This document shows positions 16,979 through 25,304 of a stretch of DNA of 64,000 bases, one piece after another (position 1 is the stretch's first letter; every line of letters starts with the position of its first letter). The notes under the pieces are model-generated. The model was not told where the DNA came from and did no database searches. It saw only the letters and a list, made by a program, of their open reading frames with translations. The stretch comes from Rhizobium sp. 11515TR (lineage in GTDB: Bacteria > Pseudomonadota > Alphaproteobacteria > Rhizobiales > Rhizobiaceae), in assembly GCF_002277895.1 (NCBI RefSeq), contig NZ_CP022998.1:3701501-3765500 (forward strand). Reading direction: 5' to 3'. The translations under genes and the position numbers were made by a program.

Positions 16979-17794
16979 ATGCCTCAGTCAGGAACGGCAA
17001 TCGCCGGAAATCCACCTGCCCCAGCCGAAAACGTCTGGGACGTGATCCGTTGCGAAGCCGCCGAACTGGCGGCGCGCGAGCCGACGCTTGCGCCGCTGCT
17101 GCAGGCGCAATTGCTTGCCGGAAACTCCGATGCCGAAAGCCTTACCAACGTACTGGCCGCCCGGCTCTGCGTTGTCAGGATCGAGCATGACGACATGCTG
17201 TCGCTGCTGTCGGACGTGTTGGCGCGATATCCAGTCCTCCTGCAGGCAACCGAAGCAGATCTCGTTGCCGTGCGAACCCGCGACCCCGCCTGCACTACCT
17301 ACCTGCACGCGCTTCTCAATCTGAAGGGCTTCCACGCCCTGCAGACGCACCGCATCGCCCATGCGCTCTGGGCGGAAGGCCGCAAGGAAATTGCGAGCTG
17401 GCTCTCCAATCTCGTCTCGCTCGTCTTCGGCCCGGATATCCATCCGGCCGCGAAGATCGGCACCTCGATCATGCTCGATCATGGCTCCGGCATCGTCATC
17501 GGCGAGACTGCCGTCATCGAAGATGAGGTCTCCATCCTGCAAAACGTCACGCTCGGCGGCACCGGCAAGGAAAGCGGCGACCGTCATCCGAAGATCCGCC
17601 ACGGCGTGATGATCGGCGCCGGCGCCAAAATCCTCGGCAATATCGAAGTCGGCGCCTTCAGCAAGGTTGCCGCCGGCAGCGTCGTGGTCAAACCCGTGCC
17701 GCCGCACTGCACCGTCGCAGGCGTCCCGGCTGTGGTCGTGCGCATCCATCGCGCCGACGAGATTCCAGCTGAGACGATGGATCAGAATATTTAA
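16979..17794 (+). CDS. cysE: Serine O-acetyltransferase
   Basis: Makes O-acetylserine from serine and acetyl-CoA, the first step of cysteine synthesis. The 271-residue protein has the helical N-terminal SATase domain and then the left-handed beta-helix with hexapeptide repeats: DIHPAAKIGTSIMLDHGSGIVIGETAVIEDEV, followed by NVTLGGTGKESGDRHPKI and GAGAKILGNI. The catalytic His/Asp pair sits in MLDHGSG. The start is taken at MPQSGTAIAG, with an ACAGG motif upstream; another in-frame ATG lies six codons earlier and overlaps the repeat. It follows the cobW-WD40 pair in the same direction but the repeat between them may separate transcripts. Confidence 0.93.
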   Translation: MPQSGTAIAGNPPAPAENVWDVIRCEAAELAAREPTLAPLLQAQLLAGNSDAESLTNVLAARLCVVRIEHDDMLSLLSDVLARYPVLLQATEADLVAVRTRDPACTTYLHALLNLKGFHALQTHRIAHALWAEGRKEIASWLSNLVSLVFGPDIHPAAKIGTSIMLDHGSGIVIGETAVIEDEVSILQNVTLGGTGKESGDRHPKIRHGVMIGAGAKILGNIEVGAFSKVAAGSVVVKPVPPHCTVAGVPAVVVRIHRADEIPAETMDQNI

Positions 17795-17807
17795 TCCTCG
17801 AGAAACG

Positions 17808-17985
17808 GTGGCCACCTCGTCCTTCGAGGCATTTCTGCGCTTTGCACCGAAATGCACCCCAGGATGAGGTGGAGCGGGCCAACGATGCCCAAGGCCACAG
17901 CCCAACGGCAGAGACTAGCCCTCATGGTGAGGTGGCCCATTGGGCCGTCTCGAACCACGAGGGCGGGTGGAGGCCCACCCGTGAC
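17808..17985. repeat. Rhizobial palindromic repeat region, family C
   Basis: The 406-base gap between cysE and the phosphatase gene is mostly repeat. It holds CCTCGTCCTTCGAGG, a CCAGGATGAGG half, and a second unit with CCCTCATGGTGAGG, ACCACGAGGG and the stem GGTGGAGGCCCACC. Similar CCTTCGAGG / CCTCATCCTGAGG blocks recur near 39.5 kb. No coding sequence or RNA gene is seen in it. The last 200 bases before the phosphatase start hold the promoter and a Pho-box-like site. Confidence 0.65.
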
Positions 17986-18112
17986 ATAAGGTAGCATAGC
18001 GACTTTTCCCGACGGGCGCTCTCCGTTGGTTATTGGCCGTCACTACAGAATCAGCCCTTTGTCGCTCTATGCTCGACAAAAGCAGAAGCCCTTCACCGCG
18101 CCCTTCATGGAA

Positions 18113-18130
18113 CTGTCATACTCCATTGAT
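18113..18130 (+). promoter_or_regulatory. Pho-box-like site upstream of phosphatase gene
   Basis: CTGTCAT-ACTC-CATTGAT: the first half is an exact match to the PhoB half-site CTGTCAT, the four-base spacer is exact, and the second half matches at four of seven positions. It lies about 70 bases before the start of an acid phosphatase/phospholipase C-like gene, where PhoB control would make sense. Confidence 0.4.
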
Positions 18131-18200
18131 AGCTCGAAGGGGTTCTCTATGCCCGGCGTGGCGCAAATGCGCCGGAGCAATGCCCCCACTCGAAGAGGAT

Positions 18201-19835
18201 ATGACGATGACCAGTCTTTCACGTCGCGCCGCCCTTACAGCCGGCGGCGCGCTTGGCCTTATTTTGCTCTGTTCCGCCTCCGGTGCCGCTGACCTAAACC
18301 CGGCCCCGAATACCGCGACCCCCATCAAGCATCTTGTCGTGATCTTCCAGGAAAACGTCTCCTTCGACCATTATTTCGCGACCTACCCCAAAGCCGCGAA
18401 TGTCGATGGCGAACCGGCATTCAAGGCGGCAGACAATACGCCGACCGATATCAACACGCTCGCTAATGCCGGTCTTCTCGACAACAATCCGAACAAGACC
18501 AACACGGCAAACGGCGCCGATGCCGCCGCTCCTTTCAGGCTCGACCGCACACAGGCGGCGACCCAGTCGCAGAACCACGGTTACACCGCCGAACAGGCCG
18601 CCTACAACAATTTCGCCATGGATCTTTTCCCAGCCAATACCGGCAAGGGCACCAAGGGTGCTGCCGGCGCCTTCGGCACGAAGGGACAGGTCATGGGCTA
18701 TTACGACGGCAACACCGTCACGGCCTATTGGAACTATGCCCAGCACTATGCGATGAGCGACAATTCCTTCTCCACCAATTTCGGCCCCTCGACCCCCGGC
18801 GCGCTGAACCTGATCTCCGGCCAGACCAATGGCGCCATCCTGCCGCCCGGCTATACGCTGGAAAGCGACGGCACCTATTCCAAGGGCCGCATCGTGCCCG
18901 ACGGCAATGGCGGCTGGACCGCGATCAGCGACTTCGATCCGACCGGCGACGTCTGCTCGGTCGGCCAGACCGCGCTGATGTATGGCAAAAATATCGGCGA
19001 CATGCTGAATGAGCACAAGATCACCTGGGGCTTCTTCGAGGGCGGTTTCGATCTGACGGCGACCAACCCGGACGGCACGACAGGTTGCAAGCGCGCGACC
19101 ACGTCGACCATCACCAAGGTCAACTACACCGACTACATTCCGCATCACCAGCCGTTCCAGTATTACGCCTCGACCGCCAACCCGACGCACGCCCGCCCCT
19201 CTTCCGTGGCGGCGATCGGCACGACGGATGCGGCAAACCACCAGTATGACATGACCGACTTCTATGCGGCGCTGAAGAACGGCAACATGCCCACAGTCAG
19301 CTTCCTGAAGGCACCTGCCTACCAGGATGGGCATGCCGGCTATTCCGACCCGCTCGACGAACAGGAATTCGTAACTGAGGTGGTCAACACCGTTCAGAAT
19401 TCGCCGGATTGGAAGGACACCGCCGTCATTATCCTCTACGACGATTCCGACGGCTGGTATGACCATGCCCACGCTGTCGTCAATCCGTCGAAGCTCCCGG
19501 TCAAGGGCTACGACGTCCTGAACGGCGACAGCTGTTCCACCGGTACTGCCCTGCCTGGTGTCAACGGCCTGCCGGCGCAGGGACGTTGCGGTTATGGCAC
19601 ACGCCAGCCGCTGCTCGTCATCTCGCCCTATGCCAAGGTCAACTTCGTCGACCATACGCTGACCGACCAGACCTCCGTCATGCGTTTCATCGAAGACAAC
19701 TGGATGGCCGGCGCCCGCCTCGGCGGCGGCTCCTTCGATGTGCTCTCGGGCTCGCTGAACACCATGTTCGACTGGTCCAAGGGTGATACGCCTAAGCTGA
19801 TCCTCGATCCGAAGACAGGCAATCAGGCATCATAA
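18201..19835 (+). CDS. Exported phosphoesterase, acid phosphatase AcpA / phospholipase C family
   Basis: Alkaline-phosphatase-superfamily phosphoesterase (phosphoesterase family including AcpA and PLC-like enzymes), 544 residues. N-terminal signal with a twin-arginine-like SRRAALT and a hydrophobic core ending near SASGAAD. Active-site region VVIFQENVSFDHYFATYP carries the family Glu-Asn pair and is followed by NVDGEPAF; the metal-binding C-terminal block is LYDDSDGWYDHAH. A start at MTMTSLSRRAAL is preferred since GAAGAGG lies just before it; the longer upstream frame is non-coding repeat. It acts in the periplasm or outside. A di-haem peroxidase gene follows after 19 bases, so the two are co-transcribed. 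Substrate (phosphomonoester or phospholipid) is unknown. Confidence 0.88.
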   Translation: MTMTSLSRRAALTAGGALGLILLCSASGAADLNPAPNTATPIKHLVVIFQENVSFDHYFATYPKAANVDGEPAFKAADNTPTDINTLANAGLLDNNPNKTNTANGADAAAPFRLDRTQAATQSQNHGYTAEQAAYNNFAMDLFPANTGKGTKGAAGAFGTKGQVMGYYDGNTVTAYWNYAQHYAMSDNSFSTNFGPSTPGALNLISGQTNGAILPPGYTLESDGTYSKGRIVPDGNGGWTAISDFDPTGDVCSVGQTALMYGKNIGDMLNEHKITWGFFEGGFDLTATNPDGTTGCKRATTSTITKVNYTDYIPHHQPFQYYASTANPTHARPSSVAAIGTTDAANHQYDMTDFYAALKNGNMPTVSFLKAPAYQDGHAGYSDPLDEQEFVTEVVNTVQNSPDWKDTAVIILYDDSDGWYDHAHAVVNPSKLPVKGYDVLNGDSCSTGTALPGVNGLPAQGRCGYGTRQPLLVISPYAKVNFVDHTLTDQTSVMRFIEDNWMAGARLGGGSFDVLSGSLNTMFDWSKGDTPKLILDPKTGNQAS

Positions 19836-19854
19836 GACTATAAGGGAGACGGAA

Positions 19855-21237
19855 ATGCCCTTGATCAACCGCCGTCTCCTGCCGCTCATCGCACTCGCGG
19901 GCCTGTCACTTGCGGGTGCGGCTGTCGGCATGGCAAGCGAACCGGCCGCCAGTGCTTCGACAACTGATGGCTATGATGACCGGGTACCGCTGAGCGCGAT
20001 GGCCCAGCTTGGCAAGAAGCTGTTCTTCGATCCATCGCTTTCAGGCGGCGGCCAGATATCCTGCGCCACCTGCCATGATCCGGCCAACCACTATGCGCCG
20101 GCCAATGGCCTCGCCGTCCAGCTCGGCGGTCTGCATCTCGACCAACCCGGCATTCGCGCGGTGCCGAGCCTCGCCTACAAAATGTCGACGCCTTCCTTCT
20201 CGATCGGAGAAGAGAGCGCTGCCGACGAAGCGGCGGAAGCCTCGCCGATGACCGAAGCATCGGGCGTGGCTCTCGCCAATGCCCCCGCCGCCGTCACCGG
20301 CCCGCTGACCGCCCAAGCGGTCGTCAAGGCCGAAGCGGCAGCCGCAGTAAACCTCGTGCCGCAGGGCGGCATGTTCTGGGATGGGCGGGTCGATTCGCTG
20401 GAGGAGCAAGCCCTGCAGCCAATGATCTCGCCTTTCGAAATGGCGAATGCCGATGCGGCCACCGTCTATGCCAAGCTAAAAGAGAGTTACGGCAAGGAGA
20501 TTTCGGCGCTCTTCGGCGACAATATCCTCAGCGATCAGGACATGACGATCTCCGAGATTGGGTTCGCGCTCGCCCGCTATCAGATCGAGGAGAACTCCTT
20601 TCATCCCTATACCAGCAAGTACGACTACTATCTGCGCGGCAAAGCTATGCTGACGGATGCGGAAGCGCGGGGTCTGAAACTCTTCGACGATGCGAACAAG
20701 GGCAATTGCGCCTCCTGCCATCTCGACAAGATGACCGGCGATGGGCAGATGCCCAACTTTACCGATTTCGAGTTCGAGGCGCTCGGCGCGCCGCGCAATC
20801 CGGCCATTCCGGCCAACGCCGACGTGCATTACTACGACACCGGCATTTGCGGCCCGCTGCGCAACGACACCTATTCCGCCCAACAGCAGAATTGCGGGCT
20901 GTTCAAGACGCCGACGCTGCGCAATGTCGCCACCCGCCAGGTTTTCTTCCACAACGGCGTCTATCGTACACTGGAGGATGTCACCCGCTTCTACGTCAGG
21001 CGCGATACCAATCCGGAGGAAATCTATCCGAAAGATGCCAGCGGAAAGGTGCTGAAATATGATGACTTGCCGCCGCAGTATCAGGCCAATATCGACGTCA
21101 TCGACGCACCGATGAACCGCAAGCCGGGCGATGCACCCGCGCTCAATGACGCCGAGATCGCGGATATCGTCGCTTTCCTGAAAACGCTGACGGATGGATA
21201 CGATCCGGCGAAGGACGGCATCAAGGCAGCGAAATAG
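19855..21237 (+). CDS. Di-haem cytochrome c peroxidase (CcpA/MauG family)
   Basis: Periplasmic di-haem protein of 460 residues with a signal peptide (about 1-28). Two haem c attachment sites are visible, CATCH (about 70-74) and CASCH (about 285-289), with the family segments LGKKLFFDPSLSGGGQISC and GLFKTPTLRNVATRQVFFHNG. Bacterial cytochrome c peroxidases reduce hydrogen peroxide with electrons from cytochrome c; MauG relatives instead oxidise protein side chains. Between the first haem and the MFWDGR segment lies an Ala-rich, weakly structured insertion (about 118-168) not usual in the family. It is 19 bases downstream of the phosphoesterase gene and shares its transcript, ending at a strong hairpin. 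Confidence 0.9.
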   Translation: MPLINRRLLPLIALAGLSLAGAAVGMASEPAASASTTDGYDDRVPLSAMAQLGKKLFFDPSLSGGGQISCATCHDPANHYAPANGLAVQLGGLHLDQPGIRAVPSLAYKMSTPSFSIGEESAADEAAEASPMTEASGVALANAPAAVTGPLTAQAVVKAEAAAAVNLVPQGGMFWDGRVDSLEEQALQPMISPFEMANADAATVYAKLKESYGKEISALFGDNILSDQDMTISEIGFALARYQIEENSFHPYTSKYDYYLRGKAMLTDAEARGLKLFDDANKGNCASCHLDKMTGDGQMPNFTDFEFEALGAPRNPAIPANADVHYYDTGICGPLRNDTYSAQQQNCGLFKTPTLRNVATRQVFFHNGVYRTLEDVTRFYVRRDTNPEEIYPKDASGKVLKYDDLPPQYQANIDVIDAPMNRKPGDAPALNDAEIADIVAFLKTLTDGYDPAKDGIKAAK

Positions 21238-21269
21238 AAACGCCTCCGCATGTCCAGGCGGAGGCGTTT
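21238..21269. terminator. Bidirectional terminator between peroxidase and GNAT genes
   Basis: A perfect 12-bp stem (AAACGCCTCCGC / GCGGAGGCGTTT) with an 8-base loop begins two bases after the peroxidase stop. A and T runs at its feet make it work in both directions for the converging genes. Confidence 0.85.
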
Positions 21270-21294
21270 GATATTCCAGGGCTGTCCGGGCGCC

Positions 21295-21885
21295 TTAAGC
21301 GGCCTTTGCTATCGGCGGCTGGGCCAGTTTGCGGCCGCTGGCGACGATCATGCCCGCGGCACTGTCGAGCCAGCCTTCCTTGAGTTCGAGAGCCAGGAAG
21401 CGCTCGCGCTGGAACGGGCCCGGCATGACAAGATGGCGAGTCTTTGCGGCAAAGAAGCCGAAACGCTCGTAGTAAGGCGCATCGCCAACGAGCAGGATCG
21501 CGCCATGGCCGCGTTTCTTGGCTTCCAGGACGGCGGCGCGCATCAGCGCGGAGCCGATGCCCTTGCCTTCATAGGCGGGATCGATCGCCAGCGGGCCGAG
21601 CAGCAGCGCATCGACCGGGCGCGTCTCGCGATCGACGCCGGCTTCGACGTTCCACAGACGGACCGTGCCGATGACATGGCCGGCGCGATCGCGCGCGACC
21701 AGTGCCAAGCCCTCGGCCGGCACGCGGCCCTGGCGCAGCTTTTCCGACGACTTCTTGCGGCGGTCTGGCCCCATGGCGCGATCCAGCAGGTTTTCGCGCG
21801 CAACGACATCTCCTGCATTTTCCAGGTCGAGAGTGAACGTGGACGGCGCAAAGAATGCGCGGACAGAATCAAGAACAGCGGCCAT
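21295..21885 (-). CDS. GNAT family N-acetyltransferase
   Basis: Acetyl-CoA-dependent N-acetyltransferase of 196 residues. The acetyl-CoA loop is seen in LAIDPAYEGKGIGSALMRAAV (written EGKGIGSAL, about residue 105-113), followed by the strand-helix GAILLVGDAPYYERFGF common in YhbS-like members. Acceptor substrate unknown. It is convergent with the peroxidase gene and just downstream of the ornithine decarboxylase gene in the same direction (113-base gap), so partial co-transcription with it is possible; acetylation of a polyamine would be a guess only. Confidence 0.88.
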   Translation of the reverse strand: MAAVLDSVRAFFAPSTFTLDLENAGDVVARENLLDRAMGPDRRKKSSEKLRQGRVPAEGLALVARDRAGHVIGTVRLWNVEAGVDRETRPVDALLLGPLAIDPAYEGKGIGSALMRAAVLEAKKRGHGAILLVGDAPYYERFGFFAAKTRHLVMPGPFQRERFLALELKEGWLDSAAGMIVASGRKLAQPPIAKAA

Positions 21886-21998
21886 CTCGGCCTCCCGTGC
21901 CCAATACCGTTATCAGCGGTGGTGACGAACTATTGTGAGGGTGCCGCCCCGGCTGGCTACGGGGGCAGCTTTGTCGAACTTCAGATCCCTGCCGGACC

Positions 21999-23132
21999 TC
22001 AGATAATGTAAGCCTTCAGCGGGTCGAAGCCGTTGAAGGCCACAGCCGAGTAGGTCGTGGTGTAGGCGCCGGTGCCTTCGATCAGAACCTCGTCGCCGAT
22101 GGTGAGCGACACCGGCAGCGGATAGAGGTTCTTCTCATAGAGCACGTCTGCCGAATCGCAGGTCGGGCCGGCGATGACGCAGGGTTCCATCTCGTCGCCA
22201 TCGCGCGTCGTGCGGATCGGGTAGCGGATCGCCTCGTCCATGGTTTCGGCCAGACCGCCGAACTTGCCGATATCGAGGAAGACCCAGCGAGCGGCATCAT
22301 TGTCCGACTTCTTGGAGATCAGAACGACTTCAGCCTTGATCACGCCAGCATTGCCGACCATGCCGCGGCCCGGCTCGATGATCGTGTGCGGGATCTGGTT
22401 GCCGAAATGGGCGCGCAAAGACGCAAAGATCGCCTTGCCATAGGCTTCGGCCGAGGGAACGTCGCGCAGGTACTTGGTCGGGAAACCGCCGCCCATGTTG
22501 ACCATCTGCAGGTGGATGCCCTGCTTGGCGAGCGAGACGAAGACGCGCTTGGCATCGGCAAGAGCATCGTCCCAGGCATCGACCTTGGTCATCTGCGAGC
22601 CGACGTGGAAAGACACGCCGTAGGATTCCAGGCCCAGCTGATGTGCGTAGACGAGAACGTCGACGGCCATCTGCGGGACGCAGCCGAACTTGCGCGACAG
22701 CGGCCATTCCGCGCCTTCGCCATCCGTCAGGACACGGCAGAACACGCGGGCGCCGGGAGCGGCACGCGAAATCTTCTCGACTTCCTCGTGGCTGTCGACG
22801 GCGAAGAGGTTGATACCGAGTGCATGCGCACGGGCGATATCGCGCTCCTTCTTGATGGTGTTGCCGTAGGAGATGCGTTGTGCGGTCGCGCCGGCATCGA
22901 GCGCCATTTCGATTTCGGCGACGGACGCGCAATCGAAATTGGAACCGAGGCTTGCGAGCAGGCGCAGCACTTCCGGAGCCGGGTTGGCCTTGACGGCATA
23001 ATAGATGGCGCTGTCCGGCATGGCATGACGGAAGGCGTGAAAATTGTCGCGGACGACGTCGAGATCGACCACCAGGCAAGGACCGTCCGGACGTCGGCTA
23101 GCGAGGAAATCGCGAATACGTTGCGTGGTCAT
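21999..23132 (-). CDS. Ornithine (lysine) decarboxylase, fold type III PLP enzyme
   Basis: Makes putrescine from ornithine (and in some rhizobial relatives cadaverine from lysine). The 377-residue length is that of the eukaryote-like alanine-racemase-fold decarboxylases. Seen are the PLP lysine in YYAVKANPAPEV (about 45-56), the phosphate-binding GGGFP (about 205) and EPGRGMVG, the catalytic Cys in GPTCDSADVLYE (about 320) and the ending GTGAYTTTYSAVAFNGF. It is preceded by an unusually long leader and by a ribosome site, AAAGGGA, which can pair with an upstream CCTTT. A LysR gene is divergent 528 bases away. Whether lysine is also used cannot be decided here. Confidence 0.93.
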   Translation of the reverse strand: MTTQRIRDFLASRRPDGPCLVVDLDVVRDNFHAFRHAMPDSAIYYAVKANPAPEVLRLLASLGSNFDCASVAEIEMALDAGATAQRISYGNTIKKERDIARAHALGINLFAVDSHEEVEKISRAAPGARVFCRVLTDGEGAEWPLSRKFGCVPQMAVDVLVYAHQLGLESYGVSFHVGSQMTKVDAWDDALADAKRVFVSLAKQGIHLQMVNMGGGFPTKYLRDVPSAEAYGKAIFASLRAHFGNQIPHTIIEPGRGMVGNAGVIKAEVVLISKKSDNDAARWVFLDIGKFGGLAETMDEAIRYPIRTTRDGDEMEPCVIAGPTCDSADVLYEKNLYPLPVSLTIGDEVLIEGTGAYTTTYSAVAFNGFDPLKAYII

Positions 23133-23560
23133 GTCAATTCCCTTTCAATTCCAAAGGCTCCGGGGAAAACCCAGAGGACAAAGGGCGACGCTCATTCGCT
23201 TAGGAACCAGCCGGTGGAGACCCCGGTACCGTGCAAATGCGCGAAGCGCGGATGATGAACCAGTGCCGCAAGCGGCGCTAATTCGCTTTGTCTGCCATGG
23301 ATTGGAGGGAATATCCCAACCGCACTTCCGGCAATGAAGGTGTGCCTCTTCAGTAACCCCGGCTGATGGAAAGCCGGGAGAGAACAAAAAGGCCCGCACC
23401 GTCGTTGCTTCAGATGTCCTCGCATTTTCCGGTTGGCCGGAATAGCGACTGGAGGGGTTAATTCCAGGTACCTTACCGATTTTCTCACCACATCGAGGAT
23501 CGGCGGACACCCACGGGCACGTGCGACTTTGGGCTGACCCCGAAATAGGAATATTCGCCG
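23133..23560 (-). ncRNA. Structured 5' leader of ornithine decarboxylase (candidate speF RNA)
   Basis: More than 400 bases separate the decarboxylase start from the AT-rich promoter zone shared with the LysR gene. The stretch is GC-rich and folds into visible hairpins: CCCGGC / GCCGGG near 23.36-23.38 kb, CTCTGGG / CCCCGGAG near 23.16 kb, and CCTTT / AAAGG, the last covering the ribosome site. In alphaproteobacteria a conserved leader called the speF motif lies before ornithine decarboxylase genes; position and length fit, but I could not compare with its consensus. Long open frames cross it, including one of 99 codons from a GTG and one of 141 codons ending ten bases before the gene, so a leader peptide is possible. 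Confidence 0.5.
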
Positions 23561-23602
23561 ACATAATCAAGAAAATTTTTCTCCCATGCCCGAAAAAAAT
23601 AA

Positions 23603-23629
23603 TTGAACAAACCGGCGCATTTTGTTCAA
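23603..23629. promoter_or_regulatory. Perfect inverted repeat upstream of LysR gene
   Basis: TTGAACAA and TTGTTCAA are exact inverted arms separated by 11 bases. The dyad lies 31 bases before the LysR start and inside the divergent region shared with the decarboxylase leader, as expected for a LysR-type binding site of the T-N11-A kind. Likely use is autoregulation. Confidence 0.55.
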
Positions 23630-23660
23630 CATCCGGAAACAGTTAGCGGGAGGCTTCACC

Positions 23661-24554
23661 ATGGATACTTTGACCCGGATTCGCGCCTTTATCGACGTGG
23701 TCGAGGCCGAGGGATTTTCGGCTGCCGCCCGCAAGACCGGCCGTTCCAAGGCGCTCTTGTCGAAATATGTCCGCGAACTGGAAGACGAGCTGGGGGCGCT
23801 GCTCTTGAACCGCACGACGCGTCAGTTTTCGATGACCGAGGCCGGCCATACCTATTATCGCACCGCCTCCGATATCCTGAAGGAGATCGACAATCTTGCC
23901 GACCTCGTGCGCGAGAACAATCAGCAGCTTAAAGGCCGGCTGCGCGTTTCCGTGCCGCGCACTTTCGTCGATGCCGATGTCGGGCAGTCGCTGATCGATT
24001 TTGCCAAGGAGAATCCCGATCTGGCGCTGGAAATCGCCGCCGACGACCGCTTCGTGGACCTGATTGAGGAAGGCTTCGATGTCGCCGTCCGTATCACCAA
24101 GCTCGAAGACTCCGGCATGATTGCCCGCAAGATATCCGATTTCCGCGTCCATCTCTGCGCGACGCAGTCGTTCCTCGATCGCTATCCGACGCTGGAACAC
24201 CCGACTGACCTTGCGCGCATACCCTTCATCATCGACACCAACACCCGCTCGCAAGGCACCATTCGCTTCGTCGACGCCGACAGCACGACCTTCAACGTCG
24301 CCATCAACGGCACGCTCGAGGTCAACAGCCCGCATGCGACGTTGCGTGCGGCGCTCGCGGATCTCGGCGTTGCCATCGTCCCGGATTTCATCGGCCGCAA
24401 GGCGATCGAAAGCGGACAGTTGCTAACGCTCTTCAATGACTATCTGCCGACGGACCGCGGCATCTATGCCGTCTACCCGCACCGCCGCTACCTCCCGGCC
24501 AAGGTGCGCATCTTTGTGGACTACCTGCACAACTGGTTCCGCAAGAATGGCTGA
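23661..24554 (+). CDS. LysR family transcriptional regulator
   Basis: A 297-residue LysR regulator: N-terminal helix-turn-helix (FIDVVEAEGFSAAARKTGRSKALLSKYVRELEDELG in parts, residues about 9-44) and a C-terminal effector domain (about 90-295). The group resembles the CrgA/AphB type in which the start of the effector domain reads LKGRLRVSVPRTF. Start MDTLTRIRAF follows GGGAGG by a good distance. It is divergent from the ornithine decarboxylase but the 528-base spacing, mostly filled by the decarboxylase leader, means a regulatory link is only possible, not shown. Confidence 0.9.
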   Translation: MDTLTRIRAFIDVVEAEGFSAAARKTGRSKALLSKYVRELEDELGALLLNRTTRQFSMTEAGHTYYRTASDILKEIDNLADLVRENNQQLKGRLRVSVPRTFVDADVGQSLIDFAKENPDLALEIAADDRFVDLIEEGFDVAVRITKLEDSGMIARKISDFRVHLCATQSFLDRYPTLEHPTDLARIPFIIDTNTRSQGTIRFVDADSTTFNVAINGTLEVNSPHATLRAALADLGVAIVPDFIGRKAIESGQLLTLFNDYLPTDRGIYAVYPHRRYLPAKVRIFVDYLHNWFRKNG

Positions 24555-24620
24555 ACGGCCAAGATTGGCCGGCCGGTCCCAATTCCGTCTCATTTCCTGA
24601 CCAGAAAACGAAGTGAATCA

Positions 24621-25304
24621 ATGCTCGCGAAACATATCGGACGCATGAGAAAATCCACGACCGCCTACGCTGTTGCCCTGACCGGCGGCCTGTTGCTCGT
24701 GCCGACCGTAGCAGCGGCGCATCCGCATATTTTCGTGGAAGCCCGTCTGGAAGTGCTCGCCGGCGCCGATGGCAATGTGCAGGAACTGCGCAATGTCTGG
24801 CGCTTCGACGAGGTGTTCTCTTCCTCCGTCCTCATGGATTTCGACAAGAACACCAACCTGAAGCTCGATCCCGACGAGCTGAAAGAAGTCGGCAAGACCG
24901 TGCGGGAGTCACTGGCCGATTACGATTATTATGCGAACCTGACGCTCAACGGCAAAGTGGTCAAGGTCGATAAGCCCGATGTCATCAATGTCGATTTCCG
25001 CGACGGCCAGCTTCTGATGTTTTTCGCCGTCAAACCGGCCGAACCAATGCCGCTCGCCAAGGGCAACAAGCTGAGCTTCGGCATCTACGACCCGACGCTC
25101 TATACCTCGATCGACTTTCCGAGCGACAATGAACTGGTGACGGAGGGCGACGCCTTCAAAAGCTGCACGCATAAGGTCGTCCGGCCCAATCCAGATGAGG
25201 TGATCGCCGAGAACAGGTCGACATTGACGGATGCCTTCTTCAACGATCCGACGGGAACGACCATGTCGAAGCTCTTTGCAACGCGGATAGATGTCCAATG
25301 CTGA
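24621..25304 (+). CDS. DUF1007 periplasmic protein, partner of NicO transporter
   Basis: Secreted 227-residue protein of the DUF1007 family: signal peptide (about 10-38), then the family opening AAHPHIFVEARLEV, whose His-Pro-His may bind metal at the mature N-terminus. The acidic stretch DFDKNTNLKLDPDEL resembles a calcium-type loop. DUF1007 genes are regularly fused to or next to NicO/RcnA nickel-cobalt transporters, and here the stop overlaps the start of such a gene by seven bases. Role likely in delivering or sensing the metal moved by that transporter; this is inference from context. Confidence 0.88.
   Translation: MLAKHIGRMRKSTTAYAVALTGGLLLVPTVAAAHPHIFVEARLEVLAGADGNVQELRNVWRFDEVFSSSVLMDFDKNTNLKLDPDELKEVGKTVRESLADYDYYANLTLNGKVVKVDKPDVINVDFRDGQLLMFFAVKPAEPMPLAKGNKLSFGIYDPTLYTSIDFPSDNELVTEGDAFKSCTHKVVRPNPDEVIAENRSTLTDAFFNDPTGTTMSKLFATRIDVQC

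Noticed and set aside
18294..19655. 453-codon minus-strand frame opposite the phosphoesterase
   Set aside because: Shadow of a gene with clear family motifs; no ribosome site and no recognisable domain.
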